The translations under genes and the position numbers were made by a program. From positions 2,924,001 to 2,988,000 of the forward strand of contig NZ_WBOF01000001.1 in assembly GCF_009569385.1 (NCBI RefSeq): a stretch of DNA of 64,000 bases, given 5' to 3'. Positions 30,934 through 38,854 of this stretch are shown piece by piece. Source of the stretch: Streptomyces kaniharaensis. GTDB taxonomy: Bacteria > Actinomycetota > Actinomycetes > Streptomycetales > Streptomycetaceae. Every line of letters begins with the position of its first letter. Positions within the stretch are counted from its first letter, which is position 1. The notes beneath the pieces are model-generated. The model saw nothing but the letters and a program-made list of their open reading frames with translations, was not told where the DNA came from and did no database searches.

Positions 30934-30988
30934 TGCTGGGGGGCCTCCCTCGTCGTCCTTCAGTCCTGCTGGGTACAGCATGCACTAA

Positions 30989-31009
30989 GTTGAGTCTATT
31001 CCGCTCAAG
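30989..31009. promoter_or_regulatory. HAIR operator (HspR site) of clpB
   Basis: GTTGAGT-N7-GCTCAAG matches the HAIR consensus CTTGAGT-N7-ACTCAAG at 12 of 14 arm positions. It is 55 bp before the clpB start and covers the last codons of the upstream LysR gene, on the same strand. Confidence 0.88.
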
Positions 31010-31985
31010 TCTGTGCTCGATCGGTGCTCGGTCCGATCCGGGACGGCGTCCTGTTCCGGGACGGTGCTCGCCGCGGCTGGGCAGCCCGCCTGGTCAGTAC
31101 CAGCAGCTCCCGGGCCGGACCGCCCGGCCGCTGTCCGGCCGGCCACACCGCGCGCAGCGGGCGCCGCAGGTCCAGCCCCGCCGCCAGCGGCACGGCGACC
31201 AGCCGCCGGGTCGCCAGTTCCTCCACCACCGCCAGCTCGCTCAGGCAGACCGGCCCGGCGCCGGTCATCGCCGCCGCCTTCAGTGCGGTCGACGAGGCCA
31301 GCTCCAGCCGGGGCCGCGCCGCACCCCCGTACGGCGCCAGCGCCATCTCCAGCACCTCCCGGGTGCCCGAGCCGGGCTCGCGCAGCACCAGCGGCGTCGC
31401 CGCCAGCTCGGGCCCGGTCAGCGGCGCCCGGCGGCGCGCCCACGGGTGCCCGGGCGCCACGACGACCACCAGCTTGTCCGCGGCCACCACCGCGCCGTCC
31501 AGGCCGGGCGGCGTGGACGGGCCCTCGACGAAGCCGAGATCGGCGTGCCCGGCCAGGACGTGCCCGGCGACCTCCGCCGAGTTCGCCGTCCGCAGCGTCA
31601 CCGCCGTCCCGGGGCTGGCCTCGGCCAGCGCCAGTAGCCAGCCCGGCATCAGGTACTCGGCGACGGTCAGGCTGGCGACCACCGTCAGCTTGGCGTCCCG
31701 CCGCTCGCGCAGCGCGTCGATCCCGGCGTCCAGCGCCTGCGCCGCCTCCACCACCTGCCGGGCCCACTCGACCACCAGCCGGCCCGCCTCGGTCGGCTTG
31801 CTGCCCCGGGTGGAGCGCTCCAGCAGCGGGACGCCGATCTGCCGCTCCATGCCCTTGATCCGGGCGCTGGCGGTCGGCTGGCTGACGCCCAGCTCGGCCG
31901 CCGCCCGTCCGACGCTGCCCAGCCGGGCCACCGCGAGCAGCAGCTCCAGGGCGCCGAGTTCGGGGACGCGCGGGGAGAGAGCCAT
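31005..31985 (-). CDS. LysR-family transcriptional regulator
   Basis: A 326-residue regulator with an N-terminal winged HTH (about 10-70, AVARLGSVGRAAAELGVSQP) and a LysR substrate-binding domain (about 95-300) of the CysB-like fold, then a basic tail. It is divergent from a TDT-family transporter, its likely target. A TAGCCT hexamer 6 bp before the ATG suggests leaderless transcription. Its 3' end overlaps the clpB HAIR operator by 5 bp, so the last residues and the operator share DNA. Confidence 0.92.
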   Translation of the reverse strand: MALSPRVPELGALELLLAVARLGSVGRAAAELGVSQPTASARIKGMERQIGVPLLERSTRGSKPTEAGRLVVEWARQVVEAAQALDAGIDALRERRDAKLTVVASLTVAEYLMPGWLLALAEASPGTAVTLRTANSAEVAGHVLAGHADLGFVEGPSTPPGLDGAVVAADKLVVVVAPGHPWARRRAPLTGPELAATPLVLREPGSGTREVLEMALAPYGGAARPRLELASSTALKAAAMTGAGPVCLSELAVVEELATRRLVAVPLAAGLDLRRPLRAVWPAGQRPGGPARELLVLTRRAAQPRRAPSRNRTPSRIGPSTDRAQT

Positions 31986-32056
31986 AGGTTCAGGCTATGC
32001 CCTCATAGAACGCCCGGCGCTACCGGCGGCCGGACCGCGGAGGGACGGTGGGTGCC

Positions 32057-33166
32057 ATGTCCACCTTGGCCGCAGTCCGCCCGATCACCCGCCCCGCCGC
32101 CCCTGCCCGGTTCGACCTGGCCCAGCTCGGCCCCAACTGGTACGCCGCCGTCATGGGCACCGCGATCCTCGGCAACGGCGCGGCCGTGCTCCCGGTCCGT
32201 CCGCCCGGGCTGGTCGGCTTCGGCGAGGTGATGTGGGCGCTCGCGCTGGCCGCCCTGCTGGTGCTGGCCGCCGCCCGGCTGGTGCACCTCACCCGGCACC
32301 GCGACGCGGCCCGCGCCCAGCTGCTGGACAACCCGGCCACCGCGGTGTTCTACGGCTGCCCGCCGATGGCCCTGCTCGCGGTCGGCCTCGGCACGCTGCT
32401 GCTCGGCTCCCGGGTGATCGGCACCGGCCCCGCCGTGGCCGTCGACGCCGTGCTCTGGAGCGTCGGCACCGTGTACGCGCTGGCCGTCGCCGCTGGCATC
32501 CCGTACCTGATGATCACCCGGCACCGGGTCTCCGCGCTGGAGGCCAACCCGACCTGGCTGCTGCCCGTGGTCGCCCCGCTGGTCGCCTCCGCCTGCGGCC
32601 CGGCGCTGGTCCCGCACCTTCCGGCCGGCCTGCCGCAGGAGGCCATGCTGTACGGCTGCTGGGCGCTGTTCGGCGTCGGCCTGCCGGCCACCCTGGTGCT
32701 GCTGCCGGTGGTGTTCACCGGGCTCGTCCACAGCAAGCTGCCGGCCCTCGCGCTCACCCCGTCGCTGTTCCTGGTGCTCGGGCCGCTCGGCCAGTCCGTC
32801 TCCGCCGTCCACCAACTCGCCGACGCCGCTCGCCCGGTGCTGCCCGCGCTGGCGCCGGCCATGCTCGCGCTCGCCGAGCTGTACGGCGTCGCGGTGATCG
32901 GTGCCGCCATGCTCTGGCTGGCCGTCGCGCTCGCCGCCAACCTGCGCGCCCGGCGGGCCGGCATGCGGTTCGCGATGACCTGGTGGGCGTACACCTTCCC
33001 GGTCGGCACGTGCGTCACCGGCGCCGCAGCGCTCGCCCGGCACACCGGCTTCGGCGGGTTCACCGCGCTGGCCGCGGGGCTGTACGTGCTGCTGGCCGCC
33101 GCCTGGGCGGCCGCGGCGACCGGCACCGCCGCCGGGCTGGCGAGCGGTCGGCTGCTGGGGCGCTGA
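32057..33166 (+). CDS. TDT-family (TehA/SLAC1-like) transporter
   Basis: A 369-residue integral membrane protein with about ten transmembrane segments of the tellurite-resistance/dicarboxylate transporter family. The N-terminal LGPNWYAAVMGTAILGNG (about 26-43) is the family start block, and GFGEVMWALALAALLVLAA follows. Bacterial members export sulfite, malate or similar anions; the substrate here is unknown. ATG 32057 is preferred, with GGAGGGA upstream; the GTG at 32048 sits too close to it. Probably controlled by the divergent LysR. Confidence 0.88.
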   Translation: MSTLAAVRPITRPAAPARFDLAQLGPNWYAAVMGTAILGNGAAVLPVRPPGLVGFGEVMWALALAALLVLAAARLVHLTRHRDAARAQLLDNPATAVFYGCPPMALLAVGLGTLLLGSRVIGTGPAVAVDAVLWSVGTVYALAVAAGIPYLMITRHRVSALEANPTWLLPVVAPLVASACGPALVPHLPAGLPQEAMLYGCWALFGVGLPATLVLLPVVFTGLVHSKLPALALTPSLFLVLGPLGQSVSAVHQLADAARPVLPALAPAMLALAELYGVAVIGAAMLWLAVALAANLRARRAGMRFAMTWWAYTFPVGTCVTGAAALARHTGFGGFTALAAGLYVLLAAAWAAAATGTAAGLASGRLLGR

Positions 33167-33798
33167 CGGTCCGTCGCCGAGGGGCGGGCTGCGCGCGGAT
33201 TCCCCTGCGGGCAGTGCTGCTTTCCGCTCCGGTCGCGTGAACCGACCCGTTGCAGGAACGCGCAGGTCGCGCCTGACCGTTCACCGCCAAGCGCCCCGCT
33301 CCCGGGCATCGTCCGTATACCTTCATGGCCTCGGTGTTTACCGGAACCCGACCCGCCGCCCGGCCTTCCCCGACCGGCCCTCGGTGCAGATAGCTGCAAT
33401 TGCGGGAACCTGCACTCGGGTGGCACTTGTTCACCGGGCGTCACGCTGTGATGGTGGAGACACGCCAAGTCGTCCGGGCAATCGCAGCCCGATGGTGGCG
33501 ACTTGCTCTTCATGACGGATGCAGGACATCCCGTGCCTGCATAACGGGGGGAAGAGCGCCGGCCGGGACGCCATGTGTGGTGATGGCCCCCGGAACCGGA
33601 TCCGGCGAGGCGTTGCTGCTCCGCCTCGCCGGAAGCGCCTTGGCATGGCGTGGCAATGGTGGCCCCCGGGCACCCGGAGTGCGACGGCACCCGGGCCCCC
33701 GGGGGTCCGCCGGCCGCCCGGTACCGTGGCCGCCGGCACCAGTGATCGGGGACGCGGGACACGGGGGCACTGCACATCCGTAGGACGTCCGGCAGGGA
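33167..33798. other. 632-bp intergenic region upstream of the regulator cassette
   Basis: There is no supported gene. A CAAGTCG (33466-33472) and a CGACTTG (33499-33505) form a perfect 7-bp inverted repeat with a 26-bp spacer, and another ACTTG lies at 33425. The same half-sites recur upstream of the small peptide gene. Around 33580-33740 are several C/G-rich partial inverted repeats. Confidence 0.5.
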
Positions 33799-34830
33799 GT
33801 GTTCGAGGTGACGGCGGAACCGGCGGTCGCTCCGGACCACGGCCAGTTCGCGGACGGGGGAGCGCGCGGGCTCGCCGGCGCGGGAGAACCCGACGACGCG
33901 GCCCGGCAGCTGTACCTGTCGATCCTCGCCGAAGGCGGCCGGATCCCGTTCACCGGCATCCACGACACCGAGCAGGCCGCCCTGCAACAGCTCGTCGACA
34001 TCGGCCTGTTGATGCCCAACCCGATGGACGCCTGCTACACCGCCGTCAGCCCGCGCTCCGTCAGCGACCGCCTCGGGGCCGAACTGCGCAGCGAGGCCAC
34101 CCGGCTGCTGGTCCGCGCCGAGAACCTCCCCGGCGCCCTCGACAGCCTCACCCGCGCCTACGACGCCATGCCCCGCCCGTCCGGCCGGACCGGCGGCGCC
34201 GTCCACGTCGAGGGCCACGTCCACATCCGCCAGCGGATCTCCCAGCTCGTCTCCGACTGCCGCACCGAGGTCCTCACCGCCCAGCCCGGCCACCGGCCCG
34301 CCGACACCCTCCAGGTCGCCGTCCTCCAGGACGTCCAACTCCTCCAGCGCGGCTGCTCGTTGCGCACCATCTACCAGCCGGTCGCCTTCGCCGACCAGCC
34401 CGCCGTCGCCTACGCCGACGAGGTCACCCGGCACGGCTCGCTCATCCGCGTCCTCGACGAGCCCTTCCAGCGGCTGATGGTCTTCGACCGGGCCGTGGCC
34501 GTGATCTCCGCCAACGACGACAACAGCGCGGCCGCCTTCATCACCGACCCGGCCGTCATCGCCCACCTGGTCGGCGCCTTCGAACGCGACTGGGCCCGCG
34601 CCGACACCACCGAGGCCGCCGCCGCCCTCGGCCACGGCCAGGCCCGCAGCACCCCCGACCGGGTCGGCCGCCTGCTCGCCCGCGGCCTCACCCAACGGGC
34701 TGTCGCCACCCGCCTCGGCCTCAGCGAGCGCACCGTCGCCGCCCACATCTCCCGCCTCCGCGACCGCTACGGCGCCCAGACCCTCTTCCAGCTCGGCTGG
34801 CTGATGCGAGGCTCCCGCGATGACCGATGA
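33799..34830 (+). CDS. TrmB/PLD-like sensor with C-terminal LuxR-type HTH, regulator 1
   Basis: A 343-residue putative transcription regulator. A winged-helix-like N-terminal region (about 35-85, LYLSILAEGG...LVDIGLL) leads into a TrmB/PLD-like effector domain (about 130-245), with QRISQLVSDCRTEVLTAQPG, RGCSLRTIYQP and a RVLDEPFQRLMVFDRAVAVIS block. A C-terminal LuxR-type HTH follows (about 285-335, LARGLTQRAVATRLGLSERT). The ligand is unknown. It overlaps regulator 2 by 11 bp, implying coupled translation. The start used has GGGAG upstream. Confidence 0.85.
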   Translation: MFEVTAEPAVAPDHGQFADGGARGLAGAGEPDDAARQLYLSILAEGGRIPFTGIHDTEQAALQQLVDIGLLMPNPMDACYTAVSPRSVSDRLGAELRSEATRLLVRAENLPGALDSLTRAYDAMPRPSGRTGGAVHVEGHVHIRQRISQLVSDCRTEVLTAQPGHRPADTLQVAVLQDVQLLQRGCSLRTIYQPVAFADQPAVAYADEVTRHGSLIRVLDEPFQRLMVFDRAVAVISANDDNSAAAFITDPAVIAHLVGAFERDWARADTTEAAAALGHGQARSTPDRVGRLLARGLTQRAVATRLGLSERTVAAHISRLRDRYGAQTLFQLGWLMRGSRDDR

Positions 34831-35752
34831 GCCCACCGCGGCCGAGCGGGCGCTCTACCTCGCCGCCATCCGCCGCGGCGGGCACCTGCGCCCCGAGGAC
34901 CTCGCCCCCGCCGACCGCCCCACCCTCGCCGTCCTCGTCGCCCGCGGCCTGCTCGCCCCCACCGCCACCGGCTACACCGCCGTCAACCCGCGCTCGGTCG
35001 GCGACGGCGTCGGCACCGAACTGCGCACCCGGGCCACCCGCCTGCTCGTCCACGCCGAACGCATCCCCACCACGCTCGCCCCGCTCTCGCACGCCTACGA
35101 CGCGGTCCCGCGTCCCACCTCGCCCACCGGCGACGCCATCCACATCGACGGCACCGCCGACATCCGCCAGCGCATCGCCGAGCTGATGTCCGACTGCCGG
35201 GAGGAGTTCCTGGCCGCCCAGCCGGGCCTGCGCCCCCTCGAAGGCCTGCGCATGGCCCTGCCCCAGGACCTCGCCCTCCTCGACCGCGGCTGCGCGATGC
35301 GCATCGTCTACCAGCCCGTCGCCGTCTCCGACCGTGAGGTCCTGCGGCAGATCCTGCTCCGAACGGGCCGGGGCGCCCAGGTCAAGGTCCTGGCCGAGGC
35401 CTACCAGCGGGTGCTGATCTTCGACCGCTCGGTAGCGGTCATCCCCGCCTCCGACGACGTCACCCGCGCCGCCGTCCTCACCGATCCCGCCGTCGTCGCC
35501 TTCCTCGTCGCCCACTTCGAACGCGACTGGGCACGCGCCACCCCCACCGACCACCACGTCAACTCCCCGCACCCCACCACGACCCGCATCGGCCGCCTGC
35601 TCGCCCGCGGCCTCACCCAACGGGCCGTCGCCACGCGCCTCGGCCTCAGCGAACGCACCGTCGCCGCCCACATCTCCCGCCTCCGCGACCGTCACGGCGC
35701 CCAGACCCTCTTCCACCTCGGCTGGCAGATGCGGGGAGAGGACGATGCCTGA
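34820..35752 (+). CDS. TrmB/PLD-like sensor with LuxR-type HTH, regulator 2 (paralogue)
   Basis: A 310-residue paralogue of regulator 1 with the same three parts: N-terminal wHTH (LYLAAIRRGGHLRPEDL), sensor domain (RGCAMRIVYQPVAVSD, then a VLAEAYQRVLIFDRSVAVIPAS block) and an HTH nearly identical to the first (LARGLTQRAVATRLGLSERT). The close similarity, head-to-tail order and overlapping ends show a tandem duplication. It could form heterodimers with regulator 1; that is inference. Confidence 0.85.
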   Translation: MTDEPTAAERALYLAAIRRGGHLRPEDLAPADRPTLAVLVARGLLAPTATGYTAVNPRSVGDGVGTELRTRATRLLVHAERIPTTLAPLSHAYDAVPRPTSPTGDAIHIDGTADIRQRIAELMSDCREEFLAAQPGLRPLEGLRMALPQDLALLDRGCAMRIVYQPVAVSDREVLRQILLRTGRGAQVKVLAEAYQRVLIFDRSVAVIPASDDVTRAAVLTDPAVVAFLVAHFERDWARATPTDHHVNSPHPTTTRIGRLLARGLTQRAVATRLGLSERTVAAHISRLRDRHGAQTLFHLGWQMRGEDDA

Positions 35753-35945
35753 CCCGACGGCAGCCGACGCCACCGAGTCGGCCGTCCAGGAACACGTCCA
35801 GGAGCAGGTGGGGTGCCTGCTCGCGCGGAAGCTCACGCCCCGGGCGATCGCCTGCCGTCCGGGGCGTGAGCTGTACGTCGCGAAGACGCGGTTCCAACTG
35901 GGCTGGCAGCTGCGGGGAGTCCGGACGGGAGAGCCCGGTGCGTGA
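35745..35945 (+). pseudogene. Decayed third HTH copy (66 aa)
   Basis: The frame overlaps regulator 2 by 8 bp and codes for a short protein whose middle (GCLLARKLTPRAIAC) and end (FQLGWQLRG) match the two ends of the paralogues' HTH domain. The recognition helix and following turn (LSERTVAAHISRLRDR in the paralogues) are replaced by an unrelated shorter segment. It is best read as a remnant of a third tandem copy, or as a non-DNA-binding fragment. Confidence 0.7.
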
Positions 35946-35952
35946 GCGCTGC

Positions 35953-36570
35953 TCAGCCGGTGGCGGCGCTGGTCGGCCAGTATCCGGCGACCGGGGGCTG
36001 CTGTCGGGGGACGGTGAAGTGCTCGCCGGGCGCGGTCCAGAAGCCCTCGCGCAGGGACAGCGCCATGCCGGCCCAGTCCAGCGCGGTCTCCACGGTGTGG
36101 TTGAGGGCCTCCTGCGACCAGGTGTCGTCGAAGACCAGCGGCAGGACGGGGGCGACCTGCTCGATGGTGGCGATCAGCGGGTTGTGGGTGATGGCCTCGT
36201 CGACGAGGAGGACGATCGGCTTCCGCAGGGCCGACGCCCACCCCAGCTCCAGGCTCACTCCGGCCGACAGCGGCGCCCCGACGTAGGCGAACACCAGGTC
36301 CGCCGACTGCAGGGCCCGGAAGTCGGACGGAACCCGGGGCTCCGGCGCCCGACCGGCCACCGTCCAGGCATCACTGTGGTGCGCGCTGTACACGGCGGCA
36401 CCACTGCGGAGCAGCGTGGTGCGAAGCGTCGTCAGCCGCGTCCGACTGGCAAGCGTCACCACACTGTCCGCGGGCCCGGTCAACCGCATCAGCGGCGCGG
36501 CCAGAAACACACGTGCACGCCGGCCCTCTTGGGCCTGGCTGTCGTGGTGACGCAGGTAGGGCTCAGTCAT
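35953..36570 (-). CDS. Nucleoside 2-deoxyribosyltransferase-fold protein
   Basis: A 205-residue protein of the NDT/MilB-like Rossmann-type fold. The N-terminal RVFLAAPL strand (about 19-26), SDFRALQSADLVFAYVGAP (about 81-99) and SAGVSLELGWASALRKPIVLL (about 101-121) match the family; the Glu in SLELGWA corresponds to the catalytic nucleophile. Family members transfer or hydrolyse nucleoside N-glycosidic bonds; the substrate here is unknown. The ATG has GGAG upstream. It converges with the regulator array, 7 bp from the decayed copy, and is divergent from the peptide gene. Confidence 0.78.
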   Translation of the reverse strand: MTEPYLRHHDSQAQEGRRARVFLAAPLMRLTGPADSVVTLASRTRLTTLRTTLLRSGAAVYSAHHSDAWTVAGRAPEPRVPSDFRALQSADLVFAYVGAPLSAGVSLELGWASALRKPIVLLVDEAITHNPLIATIEQVAPVLPLVFDDTWSQEALNHTVETALDWAGMALSLREGFWTAPGEHFTVPRQQPPVAGYWPTSAATG

Positions 36571-36891
36571 GTCGACTCCGGGGGAAGGCCGACCAGGGGA
36601 AGGAACGTCGGCGGCGTTATGGGATGTTGGGGGAGTTACTGCTCATGCCGGTGGAAACTCGGCCGTTTGCACTCGAGTTGAAGGTACATCGGCAAGTGTG
36701 GTGGACTTGCGTGGGTTATCGGGAGCGAACTGATCGTCCATCGGGCGGTGCGGTGGCGTCCAGGTTTGAGAGGTGTCATCTGGATGCCTGGCAGAGAGAT
36801 GACATGGTCCCCGGACTTGCGGCAACATGGGTGCAGGCGTTTCATTGCCACTCATTTGCGCGATCGCAGGCTTGAGGGAAGGGACGAGCGT
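36571..36891. promoter_or_regulatory. Divergent control region with multiple inverted repeats
   Basis: These 321 bp are AT-richer than average and hold GCAAGT-N7-ACTTGC (36692-36710), a second GGACTTGCG copy (36813-36821, repeating 36703-36711), and TGTCATCT-N15-AGATGACA (36774-36804). Repeats of this density point to binding by one or more regulators acting on the peptide gene, the NDT-fold gene or both. Confidence 0.6.
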
Positions 36892-37056
36892 ATGTCTCGT
36901 ATACACCGGTACGTCCGAAAGGTCGTATTGCCGCTCGTCGCCGGGCTGACTGCGGTCCTGGCGGTTGCCGCCGGGACGGTGGGGAGCGGGTATGTCGAGG
37001 AAGAGCAGGCGAGTGCCACGGCCACCGTTGTCGCGGCCGATACGCACTGGACCTGA
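36892..37056 (+). CDS. Small secreted or membrane peptide, 54 aa
   Basis: A 54-residue protein with a basic start (MSRIHRYVRK), a hydrophobic core (VVLPLVAGLTAVLAVAAGTVG) and an 11-20 residue polar tail ending VVAADTHWT. This is the make-up of a signal peptide plus short mature peptide; cleavage after ASA or AAG is plausible. AAGGGACGAG lies before the ATG. The neighbouring regulators suggest a pheromone-like role, which is inference. It converges with regulator 3, 50 bp away. Confidence 0.65.
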   Translation: MSRIHRYVRKVVLPLVAGLTAVLAVAAGTVGSGYVEEEQASATATVVAADTHWT

Positions 37057-37106
37057 GTCGGCTGACCGAGCGTCACGAGATCTCGTGGTTCTCGGGATCG
37101 CACACC

Positions 37107-38123
37107 TTATGACTCGGTCGCTTCGGGCTGTTCGTCGTGGCCCGGAGTGGCCCGTCCCAGGACATATCCCAACTGGAAGAGCGATTCGACGTTGTAGTCC
37201 TCCCGCATTTCGGCGAGATGGCGGGCCAGTGTCCGTTCGCTGATTCCGAGGCGTCGCGCGATGACGCGATGGTTGGTGCCGGCGAGCAGCAGGTCGATGA
37301 TGGTTTGCCGGAGTCGGGAGACGACCTGCTGCGGCACGGTCGTCGCGCCGTCGAATTCGAGAGCTCGACTCCAGTTCCGCTCGAATACCTCTTCCACCAG
37401 GTATTCGATGACGTACTGGTCGTGGATGAATGCGGCCAGGTCCATGTCGTCGGCTGCCGGGATAACGGCAAGTCGCCGGTCTATGATGATGAGCCTGGTG
37501 TAGGGCTCGTCAAGCGTTCTGAACTGCCATCCGGCAGCGGACAGCGTTGCGACGTAATCGCGCGTCGGCTGATGGTAGCGAGTGCTGGCGTGATAGATCG
37601 TTCGCATGCTGGCGCCCATTTTGAGCCTGGCGAAGTCATAGTCCAGTCCGGCGGCCAGTACTTCGGGCGGGCGCGGGCCACCAGGCTGCATGGCGAGTGC
37701 TTCGTCCGGGCCGTCCGCCTGGGCCTGAAGGATGCGCTGATTTATCAGAGCCTTCCCTCGCACGTATTCGATCGGACCTCCCTCCTGCCCTCGTGAATGA
37801 AAGGCTTCGGCGAGATCGCCGAGGTCGGCGGGGAGTGCGACCGCCCGTGTCAGCAAATCGAGGGCCTGGCGCTGCCAGGTGAGGCTCATTCTGTTGGAGA
37901 GCTGGGCCGGATCGACTGCGGCATAGAGGCCGGGTTCATCCATATCCGGCACCAGGAGGCCGAGCGTGACCAGCTCGTCGAATGAGGCGGCCTCCTGTGG
38001 ACTGTCTTCTCTCCGGGCGGCCTTGCCATTCCCCTCGATGGTGGCCAGATACAGGGCTCGGGCGTTGGCTGACAGAGCGCGGGGCCTGTCCGGCATGATT
38101 CCTGCCTGCTCGCGCCCGTTCAT
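37107..38123 (-). CDS. TrmB/PLD-like sensor with LuxR-type HTH, regulator 3 (diverged)
   Basis: A 338-residue regulator with the same plan as regulators 1 and 2 but clearly diverged: an N-terminal wHTH (ALYLATIEGNG), a sensor domain with LKMGASMRTIYHAST and a RTLDEPYTRLIIIDRRLAVIP block, and an HTH reading LLLAGTNHRVIARRLGISERT. Its DNA is visibly AT-richer than regulators 1 and 2, so it was probably acquired separately. ATG 38123 is used: AAGGAG lies 7 bp upstream; an in-frame ATG 20 codons earlier lacks one. Confidence 0.82.
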   Translation of the reverse strand: MNGREQAGIMPDRPRALSANARALYLATIEGNGKAARREDSPQEAASFDELVTLGLLVPDMDEPGLYAAVDPAQLSNRMSLTWQRQALDLLTRAVALPADLGDLAEAFHSRGQEGGPIEYVRGKALINQRILQAQADGPDEALAMQPGGPRPPEVLAAGLDYDFARLKMGASMRTIYHASTRYHQPTRDYVATLSAAGWQFRTLDEPYTRLIIIDRRLAVIPAADDMDLAAFIHDQYVIEYLVEEVFERNWSRALEFDGATTVPQQVVSRLRQTIIDLLLAGTNHRVIARRLGISERTLARHLAEMREDYNVESLFQLGYVLGRATPGHDEQPEATES

Positions 38124-38274
38124 CCCCGTCTCCTTGTCGTAGACCGGACAAAATTGCCAGAGAAACACGACTGTGCTCTGCAACTGATCCTAAAGTCTGA
38201 CTGGCCACCCGGCCGAGCTTCGCAGGTGCCCGGAGCGCAGCAGTGTTCTCGAGACGGCACCCTCTCACCACACG

Positions 38275-38316
38275 CAAGCCGCCGGCACCCCCCGAACAGG
38301 AGGGGCCGGCGGCTTG
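38275..38316 (-). terminator. Terminator after hspR
   Basis: A 12-bp stem (CAAGCCGCCGGC with its complement) with an 18-nt loop, 16 bp past the hspR stop, marks the end of the dnaK operon. Confidence 0.88.
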
Positions 38317-38331
38317 TTGTGTACGGGCAGG

Positions 38332-38847
38332 TCAGCGCTTGGGGCGCCAGACGACCAGGGCGCTCGACTGGGGAGTCGGGGGCTGGTACGGAACGAGGTC
38401 GCGGCGGTAGGAGGCGTGGACGGCGGCCTCGCGCTGCTGGAGCGCGGCGGCGGCGCCTTCGAGTGAGTCGACCAGTTCCCCGATGCGGGCCTGGAGAGCG
38501 GTGACCTGGTTCTCCAGCTCGATGATCCGCTTGATCCCCGCCAGGTTGATGCCCTCGTCCTGGGAGAGCCGCTGGACCTCGCGCAGTTGCTGGATGTCGC
38601 GGGCGGAGTAGCGGCGGCCGCGGCCGGCGGTGCGGTCGGGGCTGACCAGGCCGAGACGGTCGTACTGGCGCAGCGTCTGCGGGTGGAGGCCGGAGAGCTC
38701 GGCGGCGACCGAGATCACGTACACCGGGGTGTCCTCGGTGAGGACGTACTGCGGCGGTGCCGCGGGGCGCCTGGTGCGGCGGTGGCCGCCGGGCAGGCCC
38801 TCGCCGAGGCCGGGGCCGATCGGGCTGTCGGGGGTCATCGGGGACAT
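38332..38847 (-). CDS. hspR: Heat-shock repressor HspR
   Basis: A 171-residue MerR-family repressor. The winged HTH (about 39-108) includes VYVISVAAELSGLHPQTLRQYDRLGLV, with the substituted C-terminal coiled coil (about 95-145). HspR binds HAIR sites, using DnaK as co-repressor, and represses the dnaK operon and clpB. Both targets lie in this window with HAIR sites. Last gene of the operon, 7 bp after dnaJ; the N-terminal 30 residues are a flexible extension. Confidence 0.96.
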   Translation of the reverse strand: MSPMTPDSPIGPGLGEGLPGGHRRTRRPAAPPQYVLTEDTPVYVISVAAELSGLHPQTLRQYDRLGLVSPDRTAGRGRRYSARDIQQLREVQRLSQDEGINLAGIKRIIELENQVTALQARIGELVDSLEGAAAALQQREAAVHASYRRDLVPYQPPTPQSSALVVWRPKR

Positions 38848-38854
38848 CTGGTCG

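Noticed and set aside
36748..36891. Upstream extension of the small peptide by 48 codons
   Set aside because: The extension covers the inverted repeats, lacks a ribosome site and would hide the signal peptide; ATG 36892 has a good site.
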